Of a stretch of DNA of 64,000 bases, positions 24,284-35,786 are shown in pieces. The notes under the pieces were generated by a model. It worked only from the letters and a program-made list of their open reading frames with translations, did not search any database and was not told where the DNA came from. This DNA comes from Ephemerocybe angulata (Eukaryota > Basidiomycota > Agaricomycetes > Agaricales > Psathyrellaceae). The stretch is taken from NCBI GenBank assembly GCA_013368325.1, contig JAACJK010000009.1, forward strand, positions 372,001-436,000, in the 5' to 3' direction. The position numbers and the translations under genes are program-made. Numbering within the stretch: position 1 is the first letter of the stretch; each line of letters starts with the position of its first letter.

Positions 24284-25043
24284 TGGTTTATGTATCCAAA
24301 GGACCCCGTAGTGAGCAGTGAACAGATCTTGTACCCAAGTTGTTCGTTAGCTCGAAAGCTGCACCTGATGAGACACGCGTCGGCGAGGGTAATGCAGCAG
24401 CATAATCGTGATCCTTTTGCTGTAACTGGATGAAGGGAAGCACAGCCCACCCTTCTCTTTGTCTTTGGGAGCGAAACGGCCCTCCTATGATTCCTATACC
24501 AGTCAAGGTGATTTCTCCAAGGTCGGTTGGGCTTCCTGAAGTCGTGTTGGTGGGGTCCGAGATGATTACGAGTTCGCGTACTGCTTAGCCTTGCTTTCTC
24601 CGACGGTCTTTTCTGAAATTATACCTTGAAGTCTTTCGAGCAGCATGGTGGTTTGAAGGCAAGTCTTGTTGGCGGCAGAGATCAAAACGGGACCAATATG
24701 GTCCTCAAATCATCATTTCGCTGGCCTTGTTCCTTGTTCCTCAACCTCTATCATTAAATAACCTCCAAGCTTCGCCTGTGCTGGAGACGGGACTGACGGG
24801 AGACTGGCTGGAGTATAGACCGATAATCGGACGGCAGCACAACCCCCAATTATCAGCAATTGGATTCCACCGGAGCGACACAGCTTGAGAGTCAACGGGA
24901 TTGAGGAATACACTCGTCGAGAAAGCGAGACGTGCATTTGCGCGCTGGCAGATAATAGCCTATTATACGTGCGTGTACCGTTAGAAATCCATCTATCCGA
25001 ACCGCTGACAGCCTGACAGCAGAGAACATCCCAGTGTTTCTGA
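24284..25043. other. Intergenic stretch
   Basis: Between two plus-strand genes; presumably 3' untranslated sequence and the promoter of the cation transporter gene. Minus-strand open frames here run into the transporter gene and look like its shadows. Confidence 0.5.
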
Positions 25044-27658
25044 ATGTCCCAAGTTTCGCCGACCCAGCAAATCCATCGACGCAAGTCTAGTAAAGACGAA
25101 AGCGAAGCTACAATTCTCATCTCACCACCACCAGACTCTGAGTCTACATTCGATTTGAACGGGTACGATGTTCCAGCAATCACACCCATCGGAGCGCCTC
25201 CGCCACGTAGGAACCGGCTCTCCATGGGGCCACCACCCATAAGCCAAACGGGGAGGCATACTCGCACGTATTCCAACACCGGGTTGAGTCCAACCTCCGC
25301 CAGCCCCATGCGCACCACCTTTGGGGTCCCCCAAACCAACGGGAACGGCCACTATCCACCCCTTTCATCCCCTTTCCGCTCCTCCTTCTCCACGTCTCAG
25401 AACGGCCACAGTCACGGCCGGAACCGTTCAATTTCTGCGTACTCACCCTCGTTACCATCGCCCCTCACGATACCCAACATGGAGGACCTCCAGGCGCAGG
25501 CGTTAGCATCGTCGGCGCTGCCATCTTCCACCACACTGCCGAACATGAACATGGGCCACCGTCCGCCGTCCCTGAAGGCCCCCTCGTACTCCAATCCTGA
25601 AAGGGGGCCCGTGAGCGCACTCCCTGTCCCGTCATCCCCAATTCTGCCCAACGGCACCCCCGATGGGCCCTCCTCTGCGACCACCGCTGCCCAGCACAAG
25701 CGCCGCCACTCTCGAATGCACTCTCGCAACCTCTCTGTGTTCTTCCCCCGCCCCGGCTCACTCCCCTCGACCGTCATATCGGAAGATGGGGACCAGGACG
25801 AGGCCCCAGTGTCGACGATCCCAGAAGCAGGATCGAGTGTCAACGTCCCTGGCACCCGGAGTTTCAGAAAGGGCAGCGCCAGCAACCCCCCGCTCACCCC
25901 CCTCGGCCAGGGCTTCAAGTTCGGTGGGCAGCCCTCCGCAGCGGACGATGACCCCGACAGCGATGCCCCGAGTCCAACAACGAACGGTGGCCCCGCATTC
26001 TCCAAACCCGCGCGACGCGGACACCACCACAAGCACTCCATGTCCCACAGTTTCTTCTCCTTCCTCGAACCCGGGAGCAACAACCCGGCGCCTCCCTCCG
26101 CCGACCTCCTGCACACACAGCCAACTCCGATTCCGCAGTCCCCTTGGGCGCCTATGTCTGCCTTCCCCGAGACCTCGACGGGCTCCGCATTCGTCACTCC
26201 CCGAGCGAATGGCGCTGCGCGTCCAGCGCTGCAGCAGAGTGAAGACATACCCGTGGGTGCGGCGGCGGTGGGTGTCGCGCAGTTCCTCCTCGGAGCGTAC
26301 CTCTGGGTGTCCGGGCAGCAGATTGGCTCCCTCTCGACTACGGGACTTGGATATTGGGTTGTGTTTGATGCGTTTGGGGTCGCGGTGGGCAGGGTCGCGC
26401 CGCCGTGGCTTGCCCGGGCTCCTGCAGTGGGGTCGTCTGTGGGTGCGGAGAAAGAGGCTGCGAGGAAGAAGATTAGGAGGCCGTATGGGAATGGGCGGAT
26501 GGAGACCGTGTTGATGTTTGCGCAGGCGGTTTATCTCATGTTCTCGTCGGTGTATGTGTGTAAGGAGACGGTGGAGCATCTGCTGTTGAGTGCGGGAGGG
26601 CAGGAGGGGCATCATCACCATTCAGGTGATGAGAATCCGCATACTGGGTACGTCGTCCTCAGGTTCTGAATCATGGTCTGCAGAGGCTAATGGTCGACCA
26701 GCATTGATTTTCCTATTATCATTATATTCTTGACATTCGCGTCACTCCTTTCGACTGCATTCTTCTATGAGAACAATTCTCATCTCGTTAACTGTGAGTT
26801 GACCTCCATGTTCCGACAAATTATATTACTGACGCGCCCCGTTAGTATCTGGAAACCGACTACCCACACTAAGCACATTCATGCGCTCTATATCCGGCTC
26901 AAAACGCTCGCACAACCACGACGCGCCACCCACTGACCCTCTCGCCATTGTACTGACCAACCCATTCGTCGCCTCCCCTCTCTTCATCGCCGCCTCGATC
27001 ATCCTCGTCGCCCTCTTCCTCGCACCGTACGTATCGCACCTGTTCTCTATGCAATTTAGTATATTGACGATTGCTTGCTTCACGCAGAGCCCAACACCGA
27101 CTCGCCGACCTCGCCCTCGCGTTCGTGATCGCCGTGCTGACGTTCCAAGTCGCGTACCGCGCGTCCGTTGTGCTCGGGAACGTCCTCCTCCAAACTGCGC
27201 CTACGAAAGGCATGCCGTCCGGAAAGCTAGAGTCGCTGCATCGCGCTGTGCGCGAGGTGAGTTCGTCCCCGTCTACACGTCCCTCCCTCCCACTCACATT
27301 TTATGTTCTCCCTCCCCTCCAGATTGAACGGCATCCTCACGTCTCGCACCTCCCACCACCGCACATCTGGCAGCTCACACCGAGTTTGACGGCGCACGCG
27401 GCGACAGCGCTCCATGCAGGCAAGGGTGCGGCTGCGCCCTCCGCGGTCACGGCCTCCGGGTCATCGTCGTTTGCGAACGACGCGTTGGTGGTGACGATGG
27501 ATATCCATGTGCGGCAGGACTTGACGGACGATGATGTTCTGGCGCTTACGAAGTGGGCGTGGGAGAGGTGTGTGAATGCGCTTGGGGGCTATAAGGAGTT
27601 TAGGGATGTTGGGGAGGTGGGGGGGCCGGAGGTTACTGTCGGGATTGTGAGAGGGTAG
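25044..27658 (+). CDS. Cation diffusion facilitator, Zrg17-like zinc transporter subunit
   Basis: Five exons (25044-26647, 26702-26793, 26846-27026, 27088-27256, 27323-27658) give 793 residues. The first roughly 390 residues are a low-complexity Ser/Pro/Asn-rich cytosolic region with short His clusters. The transporter part follows: VGAAAVGVAQFLLGAYLW, GLGYWVVFDAFGVAVGRV, then RRPYGNGRMETVLMFAQAVYLMFSSVYVCKETVEHLLL, split here as the R-P-Y-G-N-G-R motif followed by a membrane helix, and a His-rich loop (HHHH near residue 521). Further hydrophobic helices lie in exons 2-4. The C-terminal cytosolic domain contains HPHVSHLPPPHIWQLTP and MDIHVRQDLTDDD. In yeast, Zrg17 pairs with Msc2 to move zinc into the endoplasmic reticulum; that role is inferred by resemblance. 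Minus-strand frames across this GC-rich gene are shadows. Confidence 0.85.
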
Positions 27659-28608
27659 GGGAGGGGAGGCTCGGAGGGTTTATTCTGGTGGGTTGGGAGG
27701 GCTGGTTCTCCGCTCGTTCGTTCTTTAGTTTTCGACCTTCGCTGAACTTGCTCTCTGCTTTTGCTGTGGAAGACTGGTGGCCTTTTGTACACATTCTTTG
27801 CTATTCTGGGACTTCTTTTAGTGGAATTCACGCTCCTTTTAGGATTATTTATGTTGGGATTCAGGTCCGCAGACGTGGGAGGAGATGATGATTTGGTGGA
27901 GCTCGACATCCCAGTCCTGGAGAAGTATCTATAGAAGGTCAGGGGTATCTGAGGCGAGGATATGGGAACGTATAAGTAGATCTGATATCATGGAACAACA
28001 AGAAGAAGAAGAGCATGGACTTCATTTGAACGCTGTTTAGAGCGCTAAAGTCGGCAGACAAGGATGGTCTGATCCGAGCACTGCCCCTCTGCCACGGTTT
28101 TGAGGAGTGTTGAGGTCAGGCCCCTAGTGACCCTTCCTGCTTTTCTTCGTATTACAATGACCGTTCTTCGATATAGCGCGAACCTGGCGCGAACTCAAAC
28201 TCCAAGTCAAGTGAAAATGCCTATGGAAACTTCCAATGCCCGGTTTTACGAGACTGGAGGCACCTAATCACCGGAGTTGCGTCACCTTACCCTGATACCC
28301 ACCCTTGGCGATAGAAAACCCTGCTCTACTTTTTTCAACGAGGACTCTGTCGACGCGCCATCCCTCTGCAATCCTCGTAAACTCTTATCGGTTGACTTTT
28401 GTGGATCGAAACCTCAAGGGACCACCTCCCGTGTTATTTTATCGTCCTTCGATAGATGTTGACGACTGGCGACCCTGAACCCCGCCTGCGGCCCCGCTGA
28501 TTCCAAAGCCCCAGTCGAAACCACTTGGCATGGCCATTTTCTTTATAAGGGGGGTTTAATAACATGTGTATGGCACATTGTATCTCTTCCCTCCCTCCAA
28601 TTCGCGAG
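27659..28608. other. Intergenic stretch with duplicated promoter region
   Basis: From about 28119 onward the sequence is repeated at about 35787, upstream of the decayed hydrolase copy, so the duplicated segment includes roughly 490 bases of promoter. No gene is seen. Confidence 0.6.
28542..28548 (+). promoter_or_regulatory. TATA-like element of the hydrolase gene
   Basis: TTTATAA lies about 60 bases upstream of the ATG at 28609. A matching TTATAAA is present at the same place before the decayed copy. Confidence 0.4.
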
Positions 28609-29803
28609 ATGGCCCTCCCAGTCCTCAACGTCAACGCCAAAACGCACTTTGCTTACCTGGACTCCGGGGCGCCAAATACCCACGCTTACAAGACAATCTT
28701 CGTTGTTCACGGTATTGCATTCAATGCAAGTACGTCTATACCTGTATTTACTGGTTGTCTATCTCAACTTCCTTTACAGAGGTTTTTCAGAAGGTGATCG
28801 ACCTTGCCCAGGCTTCGTCGGTAAGGATCGTCGCTATGAACCGAAGCGACTACCCAGGATCGTCTACGTTGTCGGAGAAGGAGCTCTCTTTGCTATCAGG
28901 AAGCGAGGACGATTGTGCCCTGTACCTCTCGAACCGCGGTGCCGACGTCCTGGCCTTCGTTGATCGCTTCATCCAAGGGAACCGCCTCCCTGCCATCTCG
29001 GAGGACGGTCAGACTGGAGGTGTCGCAATTCTTGGATGGTCCCTCGGGAGCTCGTTCGCTATTGCGGCGCTTGCGAGTGCACTCAAGGCGGACTCTGCAG
29101 TCCAGAGTCGCCTTTCTAGATATATTCGCGCTCTGATTCTCGAAGGTAGGAGGAACCCTTCCACCTCCGATACCACAGTCACGGTTCTCACGTGTTTCTC
29201 GTCAGACCCAGCGTCTGTCGCCCTAGGAATCCCAATGCCCGAACTGAATTGGGCTCCGGGACTGGATGAGTCCATTCCGCCCCAGGAACGTCTTCCCTTT
29301 AACATTGCTTGGCTGACGTCCTACTTCGACCACGGAGACCTCAGCAAGCGCGACCGCAAGACCCTTACCTACGCATCACCCTCCATTGCAAGGGTCCCCA
29401 GCATCTATTCGATGTACCCCCAGTACTCCGAGATCGTCGATGTGGCGCCCCTTATGGGCTCTGACGGCTTGCATATGGTCAAGCTTGGCGGACCTTCGCG
29501 CGACGTCTACGAACAGGTTTTCTTCGGCAAGGACATTAGGGCACTCTTGCCTCGCCTCAAGGTACGGGTTATGGGTCGAGAGCAATCGGGGTGGTTTGGT
29601 ATCACCACGTTTTGGCAGGTTCAGGACGACAATGCGAAGTATGGGGGGAATGTGAATCTTGAAATGTTTCCCAAGACGAACCACTTTGTAAGTCCGCATT
29701 TCGAATGTGTATCATAGTAAAGGAGATTAACACCCTTTGTTGTCAGGTGCATTGGGATGATCCTGAGCTGGCTATTGCCTCTTGGAAGAAGGCGTTGGCG
29801 TAA
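28609..29803 (+). CDS. Alpha/beta hydrolase-fold protein
   Basis: Three exons (28609-28729, 28780-29687, 29747-29803), 361 residues. Family features: an early strand and turn KTIFVVHGIAFNAKVF, the NRSDYPGSSTLSEKE segment, a nucleophile elbow GWSLGSS with the serine as presumed nucleophile, the strand YIRALILEG, and a late histidine in FPKTNHFVHWDDP. This fits a serine hydrolase of the type often found in agaricomycetes; the substrate is unknown. The ATG at 28609 was chosen because it opens the conserved MALPV segment; an in-frame ATG also lies at 28564. A partial, disrupted copy of the whole locus lies at about 35.8-36.9 kb. Confidence 0.8.
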
Positions 29804-31516
29804 TAAATCGCCAAGGTGCATGAACTGAGGCAAGGCGACCCGCGGTGGCAACTTATCGATGGACAATATACCTGATGTACGAGTAAAGATGGAAGAGGAA
29901 ATATGAAGATTGTCTAGCGTCGTCAACCAGCTCCTGGTAAGAGAAACAAAAGTCGTTCTCAGTATCGACACCGTCTATTCAATAACTCGGAATCTCGCAC
30001 CAGACGATTCTGGGGCTAAAATCGACCGAGTGCTTAAAAAGATGGGTGAATTGTGATCCTCTCGACCCTCGTATATCCCGGCCACCACCGGACAATAACG
30101 CTCTGAGATTTAACCCTTCCTGAATCAGAATTGATAGAGGGAGACCTCAGCTTGGAGGAGGAAGAACATCGTTTTGATCGTGAGGAAGCTCAACTTGATG
30201 GTGAAGAATGTCGCTTTGATGGGAAAGGGTGTCGCTCTGATGGCCATCGATTCAGACAACATTCTTGAACCACCACGGTCCACAACTCCAACTCAACATT
30301 CTTGGGCGACGTGTCCACTCTCCCAAGCACCTCGCACACGTCCTTGTTACGGTCTAGGCTGGAGTCCTCGGGCCCCTCCAGAGTCCCGGGCTTCAGAGCG
30401 CCGCTGCGTCCGCCCCAAGCACCAACTCGGCACACCACTTGTCCCCCCACGGGCAGCATGGATGTCGTGCTCGACCCGCTGCTTGCAGGGCTTCCCCAGG
30501 TGCACTGCGCCGAGGCTTCTGCAAGTCATGCCCTGTGATGCCGAAAGTGCGCCACTGGTGTTGACACCTCACGAGATCTGCCGTATTCTACTGGGACGAC
30601 AGAGGTGTTCTTCACAATCACTCTGAAGTGTTTGCCATGCATGAATAGGTTAGATTTTCAACTGTTTCATGCTAGTATGGTCTGCGAATGCTTAGCAGAA
30701 TAACTATCAGCGATTCAGACGTGGAGGGTGCGTCTGACCGACTCCCAAAATGCGAACGCCATGTCCGATATTGACAAATCTATGCTCGGCGCCGACCCCT
30801 ACATTTGGTTTCCCCGGGTTCCGCCGCGCACTTTGACGTGTCCGACGGAATGCTGTAGCTAGCTGCTACACTGCTGTAACGCGTCCGACGTCATGGACGG
30901 GTCCCTCGTGCTCCCGTGTCCTGCGCACACGCCCCTCGCGCGGGTGGTCTTTTCAAGTCTCGATGATAGATATAGTTTGAACTTCTGTGTGCTGTATTAA
31001 ATTGAGTTAAAGCGGGACATGGTGCACAGAAGTGGAGGAGGATGGGTCTTGACTCTTAGTTGATTGGGATGGCAATGGCAAGAAATCGTCGATACTAGGC
31101 GCAGTGGCAAGAGATAAAGTTGAGGGTTCTGCCCCATCAAGTTCAAGTCGAAGAGCCATCAAATCGAAGTGAAGCTGTCACAACAACTCAAAAACGAGTT
31201 GAGCTTGAATCAAGACCAGAATTCGACCCAAATCAAGTCAGAATAATTTTGTCCGGTGCGGTCCTTCATACTCGTACCTCAATTTCATGGATGAACAAGT
31301 TTCGATCCCTTTCCTTCGCCATTTATTAGGCAGGGACTATATCAACGCATAAATTCTTGAAAAATACACAGACATGACAAGGGTGTTGAAATAGAGCTAT
31401 CTTAACAAGGATCTGAGCCTTCGCTACCGACGAGACTGAAAAAAAGTTAATCAGTTTATTTGACCGGCTGTTGAGAGGCGAAGATACCATCGACACTCAC
31501 CCGGGGCAGGAGTTGC
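29804..31516. other. Intergenic stretch, no gene recognised
   Basis: Holds a 150-codon plus-strand frame (30174-30626) with biased composition and short internal repeats near its start; a minus-strand frame overlaps it. Neither resembles a known protein. The part from about 30950 to 31430 is AT-richer than its surroundings. Confidence 0.35.
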
Positions 31517-32726
31517 TCAATACGTTCTAATATCTTCCCAGATAGCTATCAGCTCAGGGTTGAGCTCCTCAAAAATAGCGGCTCCGGGAGCTGGTTTGGC
31601 GAACAGAAATTTTATATCCTCTGGTTTAGGGGGGAGGGATTGGATCTCTTTGGCTTCGATTTCGGCTCTGGTAACGTCGTAAGCGTAGAAGCAGGGTCCA
31701 ACCGTAAAGATGAACTTGATCTTTGCGACCTTGAACTCGTTGAAGATACACTCGCATTGACTGAATGCTTGTTCGGATGCTAGATTGATTGCCCAGCATA
31801 CACGTTCAATGTTGTATTCCCCTTTGAAGAAATTGTAAGCAGTGACTGGTAGGAGTCCGTGTGTCCCCGTTGGGTAATGCCCGGGAAGAAACGGCTTGCA
31901 CTCTACTGCCAACACGGGATACATAGTGCTTTTAGACACAGTATGCAGAAAGAGAGCGAAGTCTGGAGTCCGCTTCATCTTGATCTTCTCTTCCTCGTCC
32001 ATTTCGCTAACTTCGCTGTCTGTACTTATGTCCGCGAACTGGAATTCGGGCTCGAGGTGACTTGGTACGAATTGGTCCGAGGTGGCACTCCTTGTGTCGC
32101 TATCCGCCCTTTTTCTTTTCTCAAGGCTGGATGGGCCTGCTGGCATTACTACTTATCAGTCCGAGGTAGGCAAATCTTGGGAAGGAGATACATACCGTCG
32201 AATTCCACACGGTCCTCTGAGACCCCAGCACTGACTATATATTTTATAGAACGTGAGATTGTGAGGGCCTGGTAAGAGGAGGGTCATACATTCGGAGAAA
32301 GAGGGCACGCCGCCGGCGCCGCCAGGGGGAGAGTCTGGTCGTGAATGTCCAGGTGCGGTGCCTGTTAGAGTTTTAGAGAAAGTCAAGCATACAAGAAGCG
32401 ATCGCACCATCTAGAGAATCTCCTCGGTTTCCAGGAGATATTACTGGGATTCTTTGAGGACGTTTGACCCTGGTAAAGTCGCCATCACCGTCAGGCACAA
32501 TAAGCTGGTCGGCAGCCTTGCGCTTTGGAAGCCTAAAGGTTGGCTGGGGCGCAGTGGACAGCACCTTTCCACCGGTACGGTGAGCTGGAAGAGAGTTCAG
32601 GTGCCCAAAGACCACGTCGTAGAGATGGTAAAAGCGATGCTCTTCTACCCCCCCACTGTCGAGTGCTTCATGGTGCACGGTGTCTAGAACTCGATAGAGA
32701 GCCTCATTGGTGATGTCCTCAGACAT
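31517..32726 (-). CDS. Uncharacterised protein with PD-(D/E)XK-like signature
   Basis: Four exons on the complement (32408-32726, 32290-32361, 32196-32234, 31517-32136) total 1,050 nt, 349 residues. All three introns (46, 55, 59 nt) are GT-AG. The N-terminal third is hydrophilic, with a basic KRKAADQL segment, and the linker is rich in Pro, Gly, Ser. An acidic stretch at about residues 183-195 precedes RTPDFALFLHTV at about 200-209 and YPVLAVECKPF at about 216-226. P201-D202 followed 20 residues later by E222-x-K224 is the spacing expected of PD-(D/E)XK nuclease-like folds. A beta-rich segment IKFIFTVGPCFYAYDVTR follows. Agaricomycetes have many such orphan proteins, and nuclease activity is not established. 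It lies immediately upstream of the four-gene tandem array, in the opposite orientation. Confidence 0.65.
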
Positions 32727-33265
32727 GCTGGAGGTCAGAGGGGATGGTTTAGCAATGCTTGCCGTTCACCTTTACTTTAAATAGCCAATTTGTTGTAGTC
32801 TGCATTTGGTCGGTAATCGATTGGCTATTGTTTAAATACTGTGCGTTATCGATAGTGTCAAACCTGTGCGACAGGGTGCCAATGGAGATGAGATTGAGGG
32901 GGCTGAGAAAAAGAAGACTTCTGGAGAACAATGCCACACCTGGACGCATTGTCAATGGCTCAATGACGATGGCATCATAAACGCAACCTACTCAGTCTTA
33001 CTGTATTGGTAATATATAAGCCCCTGATTGGAAGAAAGGTATGGCTAGAGACTGGTCTGCCAAGCTGTACCACAACTGTCAGTGTATACAGCTGTATGCC
33101 ATGTTACCTAGGTTCATAGTAGGGTGGTGTGACTGCCTAGAGCGAGTGGTGCTCGGCTCGCATTGTTCGCCAAATGGGGAACCGGATCACATGTGTCAGC
33201 CCGCCACTGAACCATTCTTACTTAAACCGGTCCAGCAACGATCTTCTTTCCCAACCACCACTATC
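32727..33265. other. Divergent promoter region
   Basis: Lies between the minus-strand PD-(D/E)XK-like gene and the first tandem-array gene. The last roughly 100 bases, with a GGGGAACCGGATCA block and a TTAAACCGG block, recur in part upstream of the other array genes. Confidence 0.5.
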
Positions 33266-33998
33266 ATGTCTACCGAACTCAAGACACAACACTTTACTAG
33301 ATTTATGGACTTCTACGGTGATCTTCCCGATGAATTTCTTCCTTGGATGCTCTTGCAAACAAGCGACGTGAGTATCAAATGATTTCTGAATGCTAAGTTA
33401 CCAGGTGTTGAATAGAACTTGCTAGGGGACCCAGTGGACAATAAAGCAATGGATCGATAACCTACTTGCGCTCTTCCCTAGAGACACGATTCCCGCGAAG
33501 CTTCATCTCCAAAAGGGTCTCAGCTTCCAACCTCCCCGCTTTCTTTTCGGATGGGCCATGTCGTCCAGTGTTCTATTCAAGATCGCGCAGCGTTGCAACT
33601 TTCTGCCGCCAAACACCCGTGGTCCGGAGACCCTTAAATGGGCAAAAATGGTCCTTCCCCTCAACGCCGTTCTCCGGGAGAAGTTCCCTGAAATAATGGC
33701 CAGGTTGCCGGGGTACGCGCTCATCGATCCGGTGATGACAACAGACTGGAGGTATCACCAATGCATTGTTCTCGCCGATTCCTATGTCACTGGGAACAGC
33801 AAGCCCTCGCAGGACGACATCAATACCCTTAAGGACTTTCTTGGGATAGGCGAAGGCTCGACCCAGGCTCTGGCCGACAACCAAGCCAAATGGTGGGTCG
33901 ACTACGGGCAGTACACTTGGAGGTACATGGATTCTCGGGAATTCAACGCTGTATCTAAGCCGTGGCTGAAGGAAGTACGGAAGCTCCAATCGAAGTAG
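33266..33998 (+). CDS. Tandem-array orphan protein, copy A
   Basis: Two exons (33266-33367, 33426-33998), 224 residues. I do not recognise the family. Segments shared by all four copies, in order: STELK near the start, LPDEFLPW, an intron after residue 34, FPRDTIP, FQPPRFLFGWAM, NFLPP, VLPLNAVL, FPEIMARLPGYAL, YHQCIVLADSY, GIGEGSTQALADNQAKWW, YMDSREFNA and PWLKEVR. The protein has no signal peptide or membrane segment, so it is probably cytosolic or nuclear. Tryptophans and Pro-Arg turns are conserved, which suggests a compact fold. The 58-nt intron is in the same place in copies A, C and D, and in B apart from the inserted element. Confidence 0.75.
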
Positions 33999-35786
33999 TC
34001 CAGCGAGTTGCGTGTTTCTTTGTGTTTATCCCGAGTGTACATATCATCCTTTGCACAATGATGCATGATGTACGATCCACCCTGTCCATATTTTTGCTTA
34101 TAACGAACGTCATTTTATCGAGCAGGCTTGCCGGCTTTCAACTTGGTAGCCGTCACGGCCAGCGGCGGCGCCCTGAATACTTGAATCCTGAACTTGAGCC
34201 TGAACAGCACAACCCGTCACCGCGCCTGGACTGTGAGTATAAAGCTATGGCCAACTCCAGAGCACTCTATAAGCCTTCTACCGAACGTGGGCCATCCTCT
34301 CTGCCCAGCCATGGGCTCGAGGTACAGCTTCTCGACCATGAGCCAATGGGTCGCAACACAATGACCAGCCTAGGTAAGTCTCCCCCATGGACACCGAGGA
34401 CTCTTTCGAGCACAACAAAAGGATCGACCAAACCAAAGCAAGCTGATTGAGGAGGAATCTCCACCGGACTACCTCGCCGCGATCCTGTACGAATCGGCGA
34501 CATACTCAAATTCTGTACTGATATACCTGTCAATTGGCTTCAGCCTTTTCGACACCGGGCTATACGCCGTCGCGCTTCGTTGTTTGACGCGGGCCTGCAA
34601 CAAAAGGTAAGAGTCTCGTACGCCATGTATTCCTATCAAAACTCACATAGTCGTCTCGTTTTCCATAAAGTCCTATCCCCAAGTCGTCTCCAACTGGTTC
34701 GAGGTCGTATTCGGTGCTGTCACGGACGAGGGTCGCGCTGCTGTGGTGGTTATTCGGCGACCGGGCGGTTAGGAAGGCTGAAATCGAAGGTAAGTCTCTC
34801 ATCCGTAGTAATACTGTCAGGGAAATTACCTATTATCTTTCAATTTTGTAGCCCACATTCGCCACTCGCGCTGATCCCAGAGTCGTCGCAGTTCCAACGC
34901 GCGAGGCTTGCGCGGATCCTCTGCTTGTTCGATTACCGTGTTGTCAAGCCTTCGTGAGGCAGGTGAGTTGCCATACGCTGTGGCATTGTATGGCAGCTTA
35001 CCTGAGTAATACCTGGGATCGCGTCGCTTTAGCCTTCGCGCCAACGCTAGGACGTCGTTGCGCCTTGGAAGTTATTGTTGGCACGGCGTCCTGGCTGTCG
35101 TATTGCCGTCGTTGCACCGACCAAGTTGAGGCGCACACTGGACCGACACTGGACACCGTGTGCCATGAGTCGTCGCGAGCGCATTGTTGTCGGCGAACGC
35201 CCCACTGGCAAGCTTGCGCTACTCCTCTGCTTGTTCGATGACCGTTTTGTCGAGTCTTCGTCAAAAAGGTGAGTTGTCATACGCTGTGGGATTGTATCGT
35301 AGCTTACCTATCGAGTCCCTTTAGCCTTCGCGCCAACGCTAGGACCGTCGTCGCGTCTTCAAGCTTAGCTTGGCGCGGCGTCCTTGTTGTCGTCGCGATT
35401 GCCGTCGTTGCGCCAACCAAGCTGAGGGGCACCCTCGACGCCATGTGAACTCACCCATCCTATTTTCGCTCCCTTGGGTAGTCCAACCCTTCTCCACCCG
35501 TCGTTGACCTTCCGCGAGAGTGCGGTCTTCGTTGGCACTGTATCCTGGCGACGTCGATGGTCGTCGCGGCCGTGCCGTTTAGACCAGCAGACATGGCTAT
35601 GGATGAAAAAAAAATGAGCGTCGCAGATATTTTGTGCATTTGCGGCGGCGTGCGCTGGTACTCACTTGTTCTGTGTTCTATCAAGTTGCTCACACACGAG
35701 TTGGGGACTTGAAGCTTGAAACAATGAAGCCTTGCTTGAGCCGAGATGTTTGGTTTCAGCTTGATGACCAAACAAAGGCGGACTGA
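33999..35786. other. Unresolved stretch with open fragments and a 306-bp direct repeat
   Basis: An open segment at about 34440-34609 reads like protein (EESPPDYLAAILYESATYS and further), ending at a good donor AAAGGTAAGA, and another open exon-like segment lies at about 34670-34790 between splice-like signals. No consistent start-to-stop model was found, so I read this as a decayed or fragmentary gene. The part after copy A's stop resembles the sequence after copy B's stop. Confidence 0.35.
34905..35500 (+). repeat. Diverged direct repeat, period about 306 bp
   Basis: Two units share CTCTGCTTGTTCGAT, then GGTGAGTTG, CATACGCTGTGG, and TTCGCGCCAACGCTAGGAC, in the same order and spacing. Each unit contains an intron-like segment beginning GGTGAGTT and ending in CTTTAG. 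Confidence 0.6.

Larger units (their letters stand above)
28119..29835 (+). repeat. Source copy of a segmental duplication (hydrolase locus)
   Basis: Promoter, coding sequence and a short 3' flank are repeated with deletions at about 35787-36925 in the same orientation. This copy is intact. Confidence 0.75.

Noticed and set aside
24713..26621. Long minus-strand frames (up to about 290 codons) across the cation transporter gene
   Set aside because: They lie opposite a well-supported transporter gene, are Arg/Gly-rich from its GC bias, and match no family.
30174..30626. 150-codon plus-strand frame
   Set aside because: Biased composition, short internal repeats, a competing minus-strand frame and no recognisable domain or splice extension.
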